DNA of 64,000 nt, from the NCBI RefSeq assembly GCF_030315915.2, contig NZ_CP135990.1, positions 1,302,001 to 1,366,000 of the forward strand, given 5' to 3'. This DNA comes from Providencia zhijiangensis (GTDB taxonomy: Bacteria; Pseudomonadota; Gammaproteobacteria; Enterobacterales; Enterobacteriaceae). The position numbers were made by a program, and so were the translations under genes. The notes under the pieces were generated by a model. That model was given only the letters and a program-made list of their open reading frames with translations. It was not told the DNA's origin and searched no databases. This document shows, in pieces, positions 27,386 through 37,373 of this stretch; the stretch's first letter is position 1, and each line of letters begins with the position of its first letter.

Positions 27386-28714
27386 ATGGCTACGATCCCT
27401 ACAATAGATAATGTCGATGATGGAAAAGCTTCTACGGCTGCTTCTCGTGCAGGTATGACACAAGAACAATGGCGTGCTGCCACTAAGTTTGATGGCACAG
27501 ATGTTGGTTGGGTGATTATGAGTATCGGGATGGCGATTGGTGCGGGGATTGTTTTTCTCCCCGTACAAGTTGGCTTGATGGGCTTATGGGTATTCTTGCT
27601 CTCATCCGTTGTCGGTTATCCTGCAATGTATTTGTTTCAGCGTCTGTTTATTAATACGCTGGCGGAATCACCAGAATGTAAAGATTATCCAAGTGTGATC
27701 AGCGGATATCTAGGTAAGAACTGGGGTATGCTGCTTGGCGCACTCTATTTTATTATGCTGGTAATTTGGATGTTTGTTTATTCAACGGCAATCACCAATG
27801 ACAGCGCATCTTATTTTCAAACTTTCGGTGTAACGGATGAGTTATTATCTGAAAGTCCTTGGTATGGTTTAGTGCTCATTTGTATTTTAGTCGCCATTTC
27901 TTCTCGCGGTGAAAAACTGCTATTTAAGCTTTCAAGCTTTATGGTTCTGACTAAATTATTTGTGGTTGCCGCATTGGGCATTTCCATGGTCGGGATGTGG
28001 CACTTATATAATGTGGGCTCATTGCCACCAGTTGGACGCTTGTTTAAAGAGGCAATCATCACATTACCTTTCACATTAACATCGATTCTGTTTATTCAAA
28101 CATTAAGCCCAATGGTGATTTCATTCCGTAGCCAAAACGTGAACCGCGAAGTGGCACGTTATAAAGCCCTGCGTGCAATGAATATTGCGTTTATTGTTTT
28201 ATTCTGTACCGTCTTTTTCTACGCAGTATCATTCACGTTAGCGATGGGTCATGACGAAGCAGTGAAAGCCTATGAGCAAAATATTTCTGCATTAGCCATC
28301 GCGGCGAAATTCTTCCCGGGTGGTTGGGTGACTGTTGTCAGCGTCATGTTAAATATTTTTGCCGTCATGACCGCGTTCTTTGGGGTTTATTTAGGTTTCC
28401 GTGAAGCCACCCAAGGCATTGTGATGAACATATTACAACGCATGATGCCAGTTGAGCGTATTAATGAAAATTGGGTGAAGAACGGCATTATGATTTTTGC
28501 TGTGCTATTAGCATGGGGAGCGATTATCCTGAACGCACCAGTGCTGAGCTTCACATCCATCTGTAGCCCAATTTTCGGGATGGTGGGTTGTTTAATTCCA
28601 GCGTATTTAGTCTATAAAGTCCCAATGCTGCATAAATATAAAGGTATCTCTTTATATCTGATTATTTTTACCGGAATTTTACTGTGTATCTCTCCATTCT
28701 TAGCATTCGCTTAA
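27386..28714 (+). CDS. cyuP: HAAAP-family serine/cysteine permease, CyuP (YhaO/DlsT)-like
   Basis: The 442-residue, eleven-helix transporter is highly similar to E. coli YhaO: GWVIMSIGMAIGAGIVFLPV, SGYLGKNWGMLLGALYFIML, ISSRGEKLLFK, TLPFTLTSILFIQTLSPMVI and SICSPIFGMVGCLIPAYLVY. The E. coli protein has been described as a D/L-serine transporter and as the cysteine permease of the cyuPA operon. No cyuA (cysteine desulfidase) gene follows here; a terminator closes the unit. It probably imports serine or cysteine by proton symport. Confidence 0.85.
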   Translation: MATIPTIDNVDDGKASTAASRAGMTQEQWRAATKFDGTDVGWVIMSIGMAIGAGIVFLPVQVGLMGLWVFLLSSVVGYPAMYLFQRLFINTLAESPECKDYPSVISGYLGKNWGMLLGALYFIMLVIWMFVYSTAITNDSASYFQTFGVTDELLSESPWYGLVLICILVAISSRGEKLLFKLSSFMVLTKLFVVAALGISMVGMWHLYNVGSLPPVGRLFKEAIITLPFTLTSILFIQTLSPMVISFRSQNVNREVARYKALRAMNIAFIVLFCTVFFYAVSFTLAMGHDEAVKAYEQNISALAIAAKFFPGGWVTVVSVMLNIFAVMTAFFGVYLGFREATQGIVMNILQRMMPVERINENWVKNGIMIFAVLLAWGAIILNAPVLSFTSICSPIFGMVGCLIPAYLVYKVPMLHKYKGISLYLIIFTGILLCISPFLAFA

Positions 28715-28730
28715 TGTCGAGAATATGAAT

Positions 28731-28770
28731 AATGTGCGCTCTATCTTAATGATCGGGCGCACATTTTTTA
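28731..28770 (+). terminator. terminator after cyuP
   Basis: AATGTGCGC / GCGCACATT perfect nine-base stem followed by TTTTTT, 17 bases after the stop. Confidence 0.85.
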
Positions 28771-28822
28771 TTTACCAATGTGAATGGTGGTAAATAGAGA
28801 GCGGTGATTACTGTTCAAACAT

Positions 28823-29230
28823 TTACCGCTCAAACAATGGGGTTGGTTTGCCATTTTCATCAATTGCCACGAAGTTAAATTGCCCGTGGATCACTTCTTC
28901 TCGTCCCTCAGCGTACATATCTTCTAAAAAGATAGAGACATTAACGGTAAGGCTAGTGCGACCAACTCGGATCACTTCCCCGACTAATTCAACGATGGTG
29001 CCTGATGGGATAGGGTGGGTAAAATTGATTTTTTCTGTGGAGACGGTCACCAATCTTTTGCGGCAAAAACGGGTCGCGGTAATGAAGGAAACTTCGTCCA
29101 TCCATGCTAATGCAGTACCACCGAACAGGGTGCTATGGTGGTTAGTGGTGGTTGGGAATACCACTTTAGAAACATGGGTAACAGATTGTTCAATTTTTTG
29201 TTTGATTACATCATCAACATCGGAACGCAT
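28823..29230 (-). CDS. hotdog-fold acyl-CoA thioesterase (135 aa)
   Basis: The hotdog signature is clear: VVFPTTTNHHSTLFGGTALA, WMDEVSFITATRFC, then the strand VTVSTEKINFTHPIPSGTIV and SLTVNVSIFLED. The Asp in WMDE is the expected catalytic residue of the YciA/BFIT-like acyl-CoA hydrolases, which cleave acyl-CoA to free acid and CoA in the cytosol. Length is normal. Chain-length specificity cannot be inferred. Confidence 0.83.
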   Translation of the reverse strand: MRSDVDDVIKQKIEQSVTHVSKVVFPTTTNHHSTLFGGTALAWMDEVSFITATRFCRKRLVTVSTEKINFTHPIPSGTIVELVGEVIRVGRTSLTVNVSIFLEDMYAEGREEVIHGQFNFVAIDENGKPTPLFER

Positions 29231-29370
29231 ATTTAAGCCTTACTTTCTTTGAATTCTTACTATTTAAAAACTTGAACCAGTAAAAATAATTACTTACCGG
29301 AACATTAATGTACATATCATTAATGTTGCCGATAAGTGTAATCCTGATCACAAATAAATACAGTGATTAA

Positions 29371-30177
29371 TCAAAAGTGAATCGTTCCGGCTAAAAAGAG
29401 TGTTGCTTTTCCGGTCATTTTGACGCGATTTTGTTCAATTAAGCAGTGTATTTTTCCACCTCGAGCCGAAATCTGGTGACCTAATACTGGGTTTTTCTGT
29501 AATCGTTTAGCCCAAAGTGGGGCAATCGCACAGTGAGAGGTGCCAGTGACGGGATCTTCATTAACACCTTTGGCTGGTGCAAAATAGCGAGATACAAAGT
29601 CACACTGTTCGTCGTGGGCTAGGCTATCGGTGCTTTTCGCGGTAATGGTTAATCCCTGCAAAGGTAATTGCGCAAGACGCAACATATCTGGATGGCAATT
29701 CTGCACTTGCTCTGGCGAATCAACAAAGCAGATATAACGGTCTTTGGCTAAATACAGTTCGGAAATAGGGGTACCGAGGATCTCGCTTAATTGTGGATAC
29801 TGGCTTATATCGGCAGGTTCACAATCTAAAATAGGGAAATCTAATGTGAAGCCATCTTGATTTTTATGAACCGTCAGTTCTCCAGATAAGGACTGAAATA
29901 CAATAGGGTTTGCCGGGTGCTGCTTAAACTTGTTTAGAATATACGAAGCGGCTAGGGTCGCATGACCACACAATTTAACTTCCATTACGGGTGTAAACCA
30001 GCGGATATGTTCACCGACCAGAAAGGCTGTTTCAGATAAGTTAATTTCGGCGGCGATAGCGATAAGCTTGTCATCAGGAAGCCACTCATCAAGTAAAACG
30101 ATAGCGGCTGGGTTACCATGAAATAAGGTATCAGTGAACGTATCGACATAATAAACCGGAACAGACTGTGTGCTCAT
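29371..30177 (-). CDS. PhzF-family isomerase-like protein (268 aa)
   Basis: The PhzF/YddE fold is shown by VYYVDTFTDTLFHGNPAAIV, NLSETAFLV (with the conserved Glu49), IRWFTPVMEVKLCGHATLAA and NEDPVTGTSHCAIAPLW. Members are two-domain isomerases or epimerases of the diaminopimelate epimerase superfamily. Outside phenazine clusters their substrate is unknown, and no phenazine genes are nearby. The start is standard, with a well-placed AAGGATC upstream. Confidence 0.85.
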   Translation of the reverse strand: MSTQSVPVYYVDTFTDTLFHGNPAAIVLLDEWLPDDKLIAIAAEINLSETAFLVGEHIRWFTPVMEVKLCGHATLAASYILNKFKQHPANPIVFQSLSGELTVHKNQDGFTLDFPILDCEPADISQYPQLSEILGTPISELYLAKDRYICFVDSPEQVQNCHPDMLRLAQLPLQGLTITAKSTDSLAHDEQCDFVSRYFAPAKGVNEDPVTGTSHCAIAPLWAKRLQKNPVLGHQISARGGKIHCLIEQNRVKMTGKATLFLAGTIHF

Positions 30178-30322
30178 CGTAAAAGATCCTTGAACGGAAA
30201 TAATTCATTATGATTAGAAAAGTGAGGGAAGAGTAGCACGAGATTTGCGGTATTGAGGAGAGGTTGGCGCAATAATTGTTGAGATTATTACGCCAACAAC
30301 GACTATCTAATAACGAATAATA

Positions 30323-31855
30323 TTATTTCGCTTTTGCTTCGTTTTTATCTGCGTTTTGCAGCATTTTTCTGACTGGAATAATCAGGGCTGCTAGCACAAC
30401 AGCACAAATAACCAGTGCGATAGAAACGTGGGAGAACAGGTCTGGCATTGAATCCAGTTGGTCTTTACGGATATTACCACCCATGATACCTGCTGCTAAG
30501 TTACCCAGCGCACTTGCACAGAACCATAATCCCATCACCTGACCGCGCATTTTTTGTGGTGCAAGTAATGTCATGGTTGCCAGGCCAATTGGGCTTAAGC
30601 ACAGTTCACCTAATGTCAGTAATAAAATACTGCCGACTAACCAGAATGGTGAAACGCCAGTTTGTGTTGCCAGAACGTGGTTAGCTGCAACCATCATGAC
30701 CGCAAAGCCACCCGCGGCGAACAGGATACCAATAACGAACTTCGTCATGCTGCTTGGGTTCAGATTACGCTTAGCCAAAGAAGGCCAGAACCAGCTGAAA
30801 ATAGGCGCTAACAGAATGATGAATAAGGCGTTGATTGACTGGAACCAAATCGTTGGGATTTCGAAGTTACCCCATTGGCGATCGGTATAGTCACGCGCAA
30901 AGATGTTAAATGATGTTGGCTTTTGTTCAAATGCAGACCAGAAGAACGCCGCAGCAATTAACAGAATTAAACATGCCAGTAAGCGAGAGCGTTCACTGCT
31001 GTTCAAACCTGCACAGAAGAACATGAAAATAAAGTAGATGCCCACACACGTAGAGATAATGTAAGCCGAGCTTTTTGCTATGACTGAAGGGTTGAATGGA
31101 ATAGTGCCATTATTGATTAACACCACCAGTACAGCCAGTGCAGTCATGGCAACCGCAACCCATTTACCGACGTTTTTACGTTGAACGGTAGGGTGATTCC
31201 ATGTGGAATCTAAGCCGACTTCTTTGTCATAACGACGCATTTGTGGGATCGCGTAGAAACGGAAGATAAGCAGGGCAACTAACATACCCAAACCACCTAA
31301 ACCGAAGCCTAAATGCCAGCCGTATTTTTCATGTAATGGGCCGATAATTAATGGGGCAATAAATGAACCCATATTGATACCCATATAGAACAGAGAGAAA
31401 CCACCATCACGACGTGTATCTTCTTTCTTATACAGGGTTCCAACCATTACAGTGATACAGGTTTTAAATAAACCGGTACCTAATACGATCAATAGCAGTC
31501 CCACGAAGAAGAAGGTATTGGTAAATAACGCAGACAGCGCTATCGATAAGTGACCCAATGCAATGATTAAAGAACCATACCAAACGGCACGACGCTGACC
31601 TAACCAGTTATCCGCGAGCCAGCCACCCGGTAATGATGTGATATAAACACCACCCGCGAAGATACCCACGATAGCAGACGCTTGTTCAATCGGTAGCCCC
31701 ATGCCACCTTGCAACAAAGTTGCACTCATAAAGAGGATTAAAAGAGGACGAACACCATAGAAAGAAAAACGTTCCCACATTTCGGTGAGGAAAAGCGAAC
31801 TCAACGGGTAAGGATGCCCGAAAAAAGTTTTAGTTTTAGTCGCAGAATGACTCAT
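30323..31855 (-). CDS. POT-family proton-dependent oligopeptide transporter (510 aa)
   Basis: The ExxERF proton-coupling motif is present as EMWERFSFYG (Glu25, Glu28, Arg29, Phe30), followed by the PTR2 signatures GGWLADNWLGQRRAVWYGSL and LGTGLFKTCITVMVGTLY ... GFSLFYMGINMGSFIAPLI. About fourteen membrane helices are seen. It imports di- and tripeptides with protons. It resembles DtpA/TppB-type transporters but is divergent enough that I do not assign a symbol. It is monocistronic. Confidence 0.87.
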   Translation of the reverse strand: MSHSATKTKTFFGHPYPLSSLFLTEMWERFSFYGVRPLLILFMSATLLQGGMGLPIEQASAIVGIFAGGVYITSLPGGWLADNWLGQRRAVWYGSLIIALGHLSIALSALFTNTFFFVGLLLIVLGTGLFKTCITVMVGTLYKKEDTRRDGGFSLFYMGINMGSFIAPLIIGPLHEKYGWHLGFGLGGLGMLVALLIFRFYAIPQMRRYDKEVGLDSTWNHPTVQRKNVGKWVAVAMTALAVLVVLINNGTIPFNPSVIAKSSAYIISTCVGIYFIFMFFCAGLNSSERSRLLACLILLIAAAFFWSAFEQKPTSFNIFARDYTDRQWGNFEIPTIWFQSINALFIILLAPIFSWFWPSLAKRNLNPSSMTKFVIGILFAAGGFAVMMVAANHVLATQTGVSPFWLVGSILLLTLGELCLSPIGLATMTLLAPQKMRGQVMGLWFCASALGNLAAGIMGGNIRKDQLDSMPDLFSHVSIALVICAVVLAALIIPVRKMLQNADKNEAKAK

Positions 31856-32233
31856 CTGTGAACTCCAATACGTTGTGACTTAAGAGGTTGTGCCGAATTG
31901 TGAATGTGGAGCAAAAGTTCCATCACTGTTTTTTATTGATATGTTAATGCTGTGTTGCAAACATATTTTCGGCATACATTATTATAAAATTGCTAATAAG
32001 CAGAATGAATTTATCGTAAGAAAGTCAGTTTTAAGATGAAAATTCGATGTAACTCTCATTCTTACGATAAGGGGGCACAGAATAACGGATTTTTATTGAC
32101 AATAATAGAATGTTTTTTGAATCGATTAAGTTGATTAAAAACAGTATGTTACAAAATGTTTTTTGCGCTTATAAACTTTTCGTGGAAAAGATAATAAAAA
32201 GTTATGTTTTGGCGTAAAAGGGACACATTAACA
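31856..32233 (-). other. intergenic region upstream of the peptide transporter
   Basis: These 378 AT-rich bases lie between two minus-strand genes and must hold the transporter promoter. I see no coding frame, clear operator or strong hairpin. Confidence 0.4.
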
Positions 32234-33457
32234 TTACTCTTTAGAGGGAGATGCTCTTAGACCATCAGATTGCTTCCTAATGATAAGCCAAGAGTAAATG
32301 AGGTTGACCAGCACTAATACGGCAGTGAAGAAGAACACGGCTCTAAACCCGTAAGTTGCTGCAACAAAGGAACCCATTAAAGGCCCAGTGACATTCCCCA
32401 CATCCCGTAAAGCTTGGTTGTAGCTAAATATGCGTCCAGTGATTTGGTGAGAAATATTATAAATAATTAAAGTTTGTACGGCGGGTAACAGCGCGGCGTT
32501 AAGGGCGCCGAGTAAGAAGCGCAAAGTGCCTAATTCCCAATAACTGCTAACGAGCCCCATCGGAAATAGAACAAAAATTGAGGCGGCAAGTACCGCTAAT
32601 AAAACACGGTCAGGTCCAATGCGGTCGCTCAGTTTACCGAGCATAGGGGCACTAATCAGCGCGGCAACGCCGGGAATGGATGCAATAATCCCACTGATAA
32701 AAGCAAGATTATCAATCGAGTCTGAAAGTTCCCGAACATACAAGGTGATCACCGGATTAATCGAACCAATTGATGCTTGGATGATCATGGTGGTGAAAAA
32801 TAGGCTGATCACTAAGTTTTTATTACGTAAAGAGGCAAAAACTTGTTTTCCGGATAAGGCATCTTTGCGTGAAACGGGGGTAAAACGCTCACGGACGTAG
32901 AAAAGTGTGACAAAAAAGCAGATAAACAACACGCTAGCGGTAATAAAGAAAACTGGGCGCAATCCATATTGGTCGGCCAGTAATCCACCAATCAGTGGGC
33001 CAATCAATGCACCGCTCACCGCGCCAGTTGCCAAGACACCCATCGCCCAACCGCTTTTATTCACGGGGACTTGGGTGGCAATCAGCGCATTGGCATTCGG
33101 AACAAATCCTCCAAGTAAGCCTAAAAGTGCCCGTAAAGCCAAAAGCTGCCAAATATTCTGCGCAAAGCCAATCAGCACCATGACAATCGCCATACCAAGG
33201 GCAGAGCGCAGCAACATTAGTTTACGACCGTGGCGGTCAGAAAGGCGTCCCCAAAAAGGGGCAGCAATAGCGGAAAAGAGAAACGTAATACTGAAAACGG
33301 CACCCGTCCATAAATTCAAAGAGCCATGGTCAGTAATACCAAGTTCTTCGATATAAAGAGGAAGAAAAGGCATGATCAAGCTGAAGGCAGCGCCCGTTAG
33401 AAAGCAGCCGAACCAGACGATGTAGAGGTTTTTTTTCCAGTAAGTACTTTTCTTCAT
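32234..33457 (-). CDS. mdtG: MFS efflux transporter MdtG
   Basis: The 407-residue protein aligns with E. coli MdtG throughout: [60 protein letters not shown] (MFS motif A), [20 protein letters not shown] and [20 protein letters not shown]. It has twelve membrane helices. MdtG is a drug:H+ antiporter linked in E. coli to fosfomycin and deoxycholate tolerance. It lies downstream of lpxL on the same strand, as in E. coli, separated by a hairpin-rich spacer. Confidence 0.93.
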   Translation of the reverse strand: MKKSTYWKKNLYIVWFGCFLTGAAFSLIMPFLPLYIEELGITDHGSLNLWTGAVFSITFLFSAIAAPFWGRLSDRHGRKLMLLRSALGMAIVMVLIGFAQNIWQLLALRALLGLLGGFVPNANALIATQVPVNKSGWAMGVLATGAVSGALIGPLIGGLLADQYGLRPVFFITASVLFICFFVTLFYVRERFTPVSRKDALSGKQVFASLRNKNLVISLFFTTMIIQASIGSINPVITLYVRELSDSIDNLAFISGIIASIPGVAALISAPMLGKLSDRIGPDRVLLAVLAASIFVLFPMGLVSSYWELGTLRFLLGALNAALLPAVQTLIIYNISHQITGRIFSYNQALRDVGNVTGPLMGSFVAATYGFRAVFFFTAVLVLVNLIYSWLIIRKQSDGLRASPSKE

Positions 33458-33506
33458 GTTCTCCCTTCATATTTCGCGCCGCAGCGTTGTTGGCTTCATT
33501 CGCGCA

Positions 33507-33538
33507 CCCCAGTCACATACTTGTGTATGCTCCTGGGG
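33507..33538 (-). repeat. strong hairpin in a dispersed-repeat-like spacer
   Basis: CCCCAG ... CTGGGG closes a hairpin whose inner part is CATAC-TTGT-GTATG. The surrounding 130 bases (about 33475-33600), with phrases such as GCCGCAGCGTTGTTGGCTTC, are more GC-rich than neighbouring spacers. They resemble an intergenic repeat that I recall from other enterobacterial genomes. It lies between lpxL and mdtG within their common direction of transcription and could shape the 3' end of lpxL mRNA. Confidence 0.55.
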
Positions 33539-33624
33539 ATCCACTCATTTGCCGCCTAGCTGCAACACGAACTATTTTAGGATAACCGCATGTTTCAATG
33601 CGAATAATTTCGGGAATAGGCAGC

Positions 33625-34572
33625 CTAGTGGTGGTGGATTTTATCTAAATCGCCGTACAGGGAGGGTTCTCCCTTTGGACGCGTTTTAAAACGGCGGTGC
33701 ATCCACATATATTGCTCTGGTGCCCGTAAAATTTCTTTCTCAATGACCTGGTTCATCATCGTTGCGGTGGCGACGTTGTCGTCCACAGGGAAATTGTCCA
33801 CGGCAGGCTGGATCAGCAATTTATAACCTTTACCATCGGGTAAACGGATAGCTGAAAACGGCACAACGAGTGGGTTGCCAAGAGATAATAAGATTTGTGA
33901 GCCATTGGTGGTTGCCGCTTTTTCCACCGCAAATAATGGCGCGAATGAACTGTTTCGAGGGCCGTAATCATGGTCAGGGGCATACCATAAAATTTCCCCT
34001 TCTTTTAATGCGCGGATCATGCCTTTAACGTCTTTACGGTCGAGCATGTATTTATTGGATTTCAAACGTCCACGAGTTTGTAGCCAGTCCATCAGTTTAT
34101 TATCGTTAGCGCGATAAACACCAATACCGGGGTTCAACATACCAAATGCGCGCCCCCCGATTTCCAACGTTAAGAAATGTACGCCTAACACAATAATGCC
34201 ACGGCCGGTTTCTTGAGCGGCGAGCATATTTTCACGGCCTTCAACTTTAAACCAACGGCGCACTCGCCAATCGGGCCAGAACCACGCCATTCCCGTTTCG
34301 AAAAAGCCCATACCGACAGCTTCAAAGTTTTTATCCACCATTTTTTGGCGCTCTTCTTGGCTCATCTCAGGGAAACACAATTGCAGATTACGATCGGCAA
34401 TTTGGACGCGTTTTTTTAAGAAGCGCTTGGAGAAACGCCCCAAACGGGTACCTATCCAATAAATGACGGGGTAAGGAAGCAGGACGAGCAGGTAGAGCAC
34501 GCTAATGCCAAACCAAACTAGCCAGTAGCGAGGATGTAATAAACTTTTTTCAAATTTTGGTGCTGGGATCAT
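33625..34572 (-). CDS. lpxL: Kdo2-lipid IV-A lauroyltransferase
   Basis: The 315-residue inner-membrane enzyme adds the first secondary acyl chain to Kdo2-lipid IV-A. It matches E. coli Lpx[21 protein letters not shown] (membrane anchor), [18 protein letters not shown], the HX4E catalytic motif at His132-Glu137 ([15 protein letters not shown]), [38 protein letters not shown] and [16 protein letters not shown]. Length is close to the E. coli protein. The next gene upstream is ttrR, and mdtG lies downstream. Confidence 0.95.
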   Translation of the reverse strand: MIPAPKFEKSLLHPRYWLVWFGISVLYLLVLLPYPVIYWIGTRLGRFSKRFLKKRVQIADRNLQLCFPEMSQEERQKMVDKNFEAVGMGFFETGMAWFWPDWRVRRWFKVEGRENMLAAQETGRGIIVLGVHFLTLEIGGRAFGMLNPGIGVYRANDNKLMDWLQTRGRLKSNKYMLDRKDVKGMIRALKEGEILWYAPDHDYGPRNSSFAPLFAVEKAATTNGSQILLSLGNPLVVPFSAIRLPDGKGYKLLIQPAVDNFPVDDNVATATMMNQVIEKEILRAPEQYMWMHRRFKTRPKGEPSLYGDLDKIHHH

Positions 34573-34639
34573 TGTTTTTTCGGTTTCTACTTAAGTGGAT
34601 TTCAATTAAAAATAGCTTGTTAATCTGAATGATATCAAA

Positions 34640-35236
34640 TTAACCCGCAAAAAGTTGTGCTGTTTGCATGGTGCTCATTAATTCGGCAAGGTTTCTTACT
34701 GCCATTTTTTCCATCACTCGGGAGCGATGCACTTCAACGGTTCGCACAGATACGCAAGCCACTTCAGCGATTTCGCGGTTAATTAGCCCTTGAAGCACAT
34801 AGGTGCAAACGTCTTTTTCTTTCGGCGTTAAGGTTTCATAACGCTGTTTAATTAATATGCGTTCAGTGGCTTTGATGGTTTGTAAGCGAGCTTGTTCAAG
34901 GGTTTCGGCAAGCTGCTGACTATCAATAGGTTTTTGTAAAAAATCGATAGCGCCCAATTTCACCTGTTCAACCGCCATCGGGATATCCCCATGACCAGAA
35001 AGGAAAATCACCGCGAGGGTGCTTTGCTGCTCTTTCAGGTATTGGTGCACTTGGCGCCCGTCAAATTTTGGCATGCGCATATCGAGCAATACAATGCCTT
35101 CCTCATGCAGAGGGGCTTGCTGGATAAACTGCTCACTGTCGTTCCAGACGGTAACGTTATAACCGAGCGTTTCGAGTAAAAATTGACAGGAATCAGTGAC
35201 ATCGGTGTCATCGTCGACAAGGTGAATGACTGGCAT
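34640..35236 (-). CDS. ttrR: tetrathionate response regulator TtrR
   Basis: A 198-residue FixJ-type regulator: receiver domain with phospho-acceptor Asp52 in VLLDMRMPKFDGRQV, the conserved Thr/Ser position in FLSGHGDIP and Lys in FLQKPID, then a LuxR-type helix-turn-helix (TPKEKDVCTYVLQGLINREI, VSVRTVEVHRSRVMEKM). With TtrS it activates ttrBCA when tetrathionate is present. It lies 130 bp downstream of ttrS. Confidence 0.92.
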   Translation of the reverse strand: MPVIHLVDDDTDVTDSCQFLLETLGYNVTVWNDSEQFIQQAPLHEEGIVLLDMRMPKFDGRQVHQYLKEQQSTLAVIFLSGHGDIPMAVEQVKLGAIDFLQKPIDSQQLAETLEQARLQTIKATERILIKQRYETLTPKEKDVCTYVLQGLINREIAEVACVSVRTVEVHRSRVMEKMAVRNLAELMSTMQTAQLFAG

Positions 35237-35366
35237 TAATTCATACCTCGTGGCTTATTTCTTGTTTGTATAAGTGTCTTGCTTATATAAATAGTATGCA
35301 TAACATTGTCACATATAGTTATTGGGAATGTTATCTTTTGTGTGGCAAAACATGCGCTATTTCTGA

Positions 35367-37112
35367 TTATCTCGAGTAATTAAAAATTAGCGTCACGCGC
35401 AGCCCATTCTTACCTTCATCATTATGTTGATTTTCAATGCGAATATCCCCACCTTGGCTTTGAATTAATCGCTGGCAAATCACCAATCCGAGTCCTAATC
35501 CTTCCTGTTTAGTGGTGGCGAATGGCATGATCCCTTGATTGAGCTGTTCGTCAGGCATTCCGCCAGCATCATCTTGTAATACCAGTAAAAAGCGTCCATC
35601 GGCAAAGTGAAAGCCAAAGGTTAATGTGGTGGCGCCTGCTTGTAGGCTATTACTGATCAAGTTTGAGAGTAACTGGTCGAGTAGGGTATCAGGTAGCAAG
35701 AGCTGGACATCGGGAGTTTCGGGTAATTGCAACCTAACGGTTGGAAAATGTTGCTCAACTTGCAACAGTTGCCAAATATGATTAATGGTCTGTTTGACGG
35801 ATTGCTGGCGTAGGGTCAGACGGGATTCTTGCCCCGGTTTTCCAGCCCATAAGCGCAGGTTTTGAATAATATCAGCCCCCCGTTGAGCCTGTTCATCAAT
35901 CTTACTGATAGCACCAAGAAGCGGGTGGTTTTCCGACTCTTTTTTCAATCGCAAAATAGAGCCTTGTGCATAATTTCGAATCGCGGATAACGGTTGGTTC
36001 AATTCATGGGCAAACCCAGAAGCCATTTCACCTAATATATTGAGTCGCTGCGCTTTTTGTAGATTAGCTTCTTGCTGACGTAGGCGATTATGTGCGACTT
36101 CAAGTTGTTGGCTACGACGGCGAACCAAGAAGGCTATCCAGACGTGGTTAATACCTAACAATAAGAAAATTAAAGCGATAATACCGATGGTAATTTGGTG
36201 CTGAATTGTCCAACTGACAATATCTTGCCAGATTTCCCGTTGCTGTGGGTGTTGGTTAACGTCACGCAGTAAGTTTTCAACTTGTGTGATGGATGCAGGA
36301 GCCCCCCAGCGCATATTGGGCGTATCGCCAGAAAGTAAAACTTTAGTGACTTTATCCACTAAATTGTCAGGAACTTCGCTTAACGCGGCGAATGACCAAT
36401 TAGGGTAAAGTTCGGTACTGGTTAGGCAGGGTAACGCACTCTCTTTTTGAACAAGTGGACGGAATTGGTGTTTATCAATCAGTCCTTCACTGTCCATATT
36501 TTCTAATAAGCAGACAGGAACAATTGCCGCAGAGAGGGATTTATCCCGCAAAGCGTATAGCAGTGCATCCGCGGGGAAGCCCAAAAACTGCATCCGAAAG
36601 TCTTTTTCCGTGTCATACCCTAAATCTCTTAACACTTTATAACCTAATAGATATCCGCCAAATGCATCGGGGGATATTGCGCCGACTTTTTTGCCGATGA
36701 GCTGATCAGCGCTGTGAATGTCGCTATCTCCACGAACCAAAATAAGGCTACCGATCACGTTGCGCGTTGTGCTGTTTGGCTCCACATCCGAGCGTAAAGA
36801 GAGTAGCCAGCGTAGGTGGTAGCGATTATCGAGTTGGATAAATTGAGCTGGGTTAGTGAGTAGAAAATCAATTTTGCGATTCGAAATCGCCTCTTTCATC
36901 TCTTCAAGATTCAGGGGTTGCAGGGTAAAGCGCTCCCCCGGAATGGATTCATTGAGGGTGTCCACCAAAGGTTGCCAGTGCAACTGAGTGAAACTCGGCC
37001 CTCGCAGGGCGAGAACACCGATCGTCCATTGCGCCGCACCCGCCGGAATGCACCATAGCAGCAGGGTAACTAAAAGTATGTGATACAACGGGATAGACGT
37101 TTTTTTTAACAT
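35367..37112 (-). CDS. ttrS: tetrathionate sensor histidine kinase TtrS
   Basis: A 581-residue kinase with a signal/anchor (about 8-27) and a periplasmic PhnD-like binding domain (about 28-300; WTIGVLALRGPSFTQLHWQP, NRKIDFLLTNPAQF, ADQLIGKKVGAISPDAFGGY). A membrane helix follows at about 308-330, then a HisKA domain with phospho-acceptor His369 (MASGFAHELNQPLSAIRNYA) and the HATPase boxes NLISNSLQAG, DDAGGMP and LGLGLVICQRLIQSQGGDI. This layout is that of Salmonella TtrS, which senses tetrathionate. It is transcribed away from ttrBCA. Confidence 0.92.
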   Translation of the reverse strand: MLKKTSIPLYHILLVTLLLWCIPAGAAQWTIGVLALRGPSFTQLHWQPLVDTLNESIPGERFTLQPLNLEEMKEAISNRKIDFLLTNPAQFIQLDNRYHLRWLLSLRSDVEPNSTTRNVIGSLILVRGDSDIHSADQLIGKKVGAISPDAFGGYLLGYKVLRDLGYDTEKDFRMQFLGFPADALLYALRDKSLSAAIVPVCLLENMDSEGLIDKHQFRPLVQKESALPCLTSTELYPNWSFAALSEVPDNLVDKVTKVLLSGDTPNMRWGAPASITQVENLLRDVNQHPQQREIWQDIVSWTIQHQITIGIIALIFLLLGINHVWIAFLVRRRSQQLEVAHNRLRQQEANLQKAQRLNILGEMASGFAHELNQPLSAIRNYAQGSILRLKKESENHPLLGAISKIDEQAQRGADIIQNLRLWAGKPGQESRLTLRQQSVKQTINHIWQLLQVEQHFPTVRLQLPETPDVQLLLPDTLLDQLLSNLISNSLQAGATTLTFGFHFADGRFLLVLQDDAGGMPDEQLNQGIMPFATTKQEGLGLGLVICQRLIQSQGGDIRIENQHNDEGKNGLRVTLIFNYSR

Positions 37113-37278
37113 TTGGGGTTTATTCGTTGCGTTAGATCAAGATCCCTTCGGGTATGTGGAAAACCACAATAGGGGCACAAGGCTTTTCTTCTTACTATGA
37201 ACTCAGAATTATTAGAGTAGCACAAAGATAACACACCGATTTTAAAGAGAAATAAGAATTTAGTGGTTATCAGGCATC

Positions 37279-37295
37279 GGTAACACGGTGTTACC
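37279..37295 (+). promoter_or_regulatory. 17-bp palindrome in the ttrS-ttrB divergent promoter region
   Basis: GGTAACACGGTGTTACC has perfect 8-bp arms around a single G and lies about 79 bases before the ttrB start. It is the clearest dyad in the 260-bp divergent region and a good candidate for the TtrR binding site. An FNR-like half-site TTGAT follows near 37323. Confidence 0.5.
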
Positions 37296-37373
37296 AATAC
37301 GTAAGATAAACCAATAATAGATTGATTATTAACTTTTATTTTCGCATTAGCAATGTCAATACTGGAGCCGATT

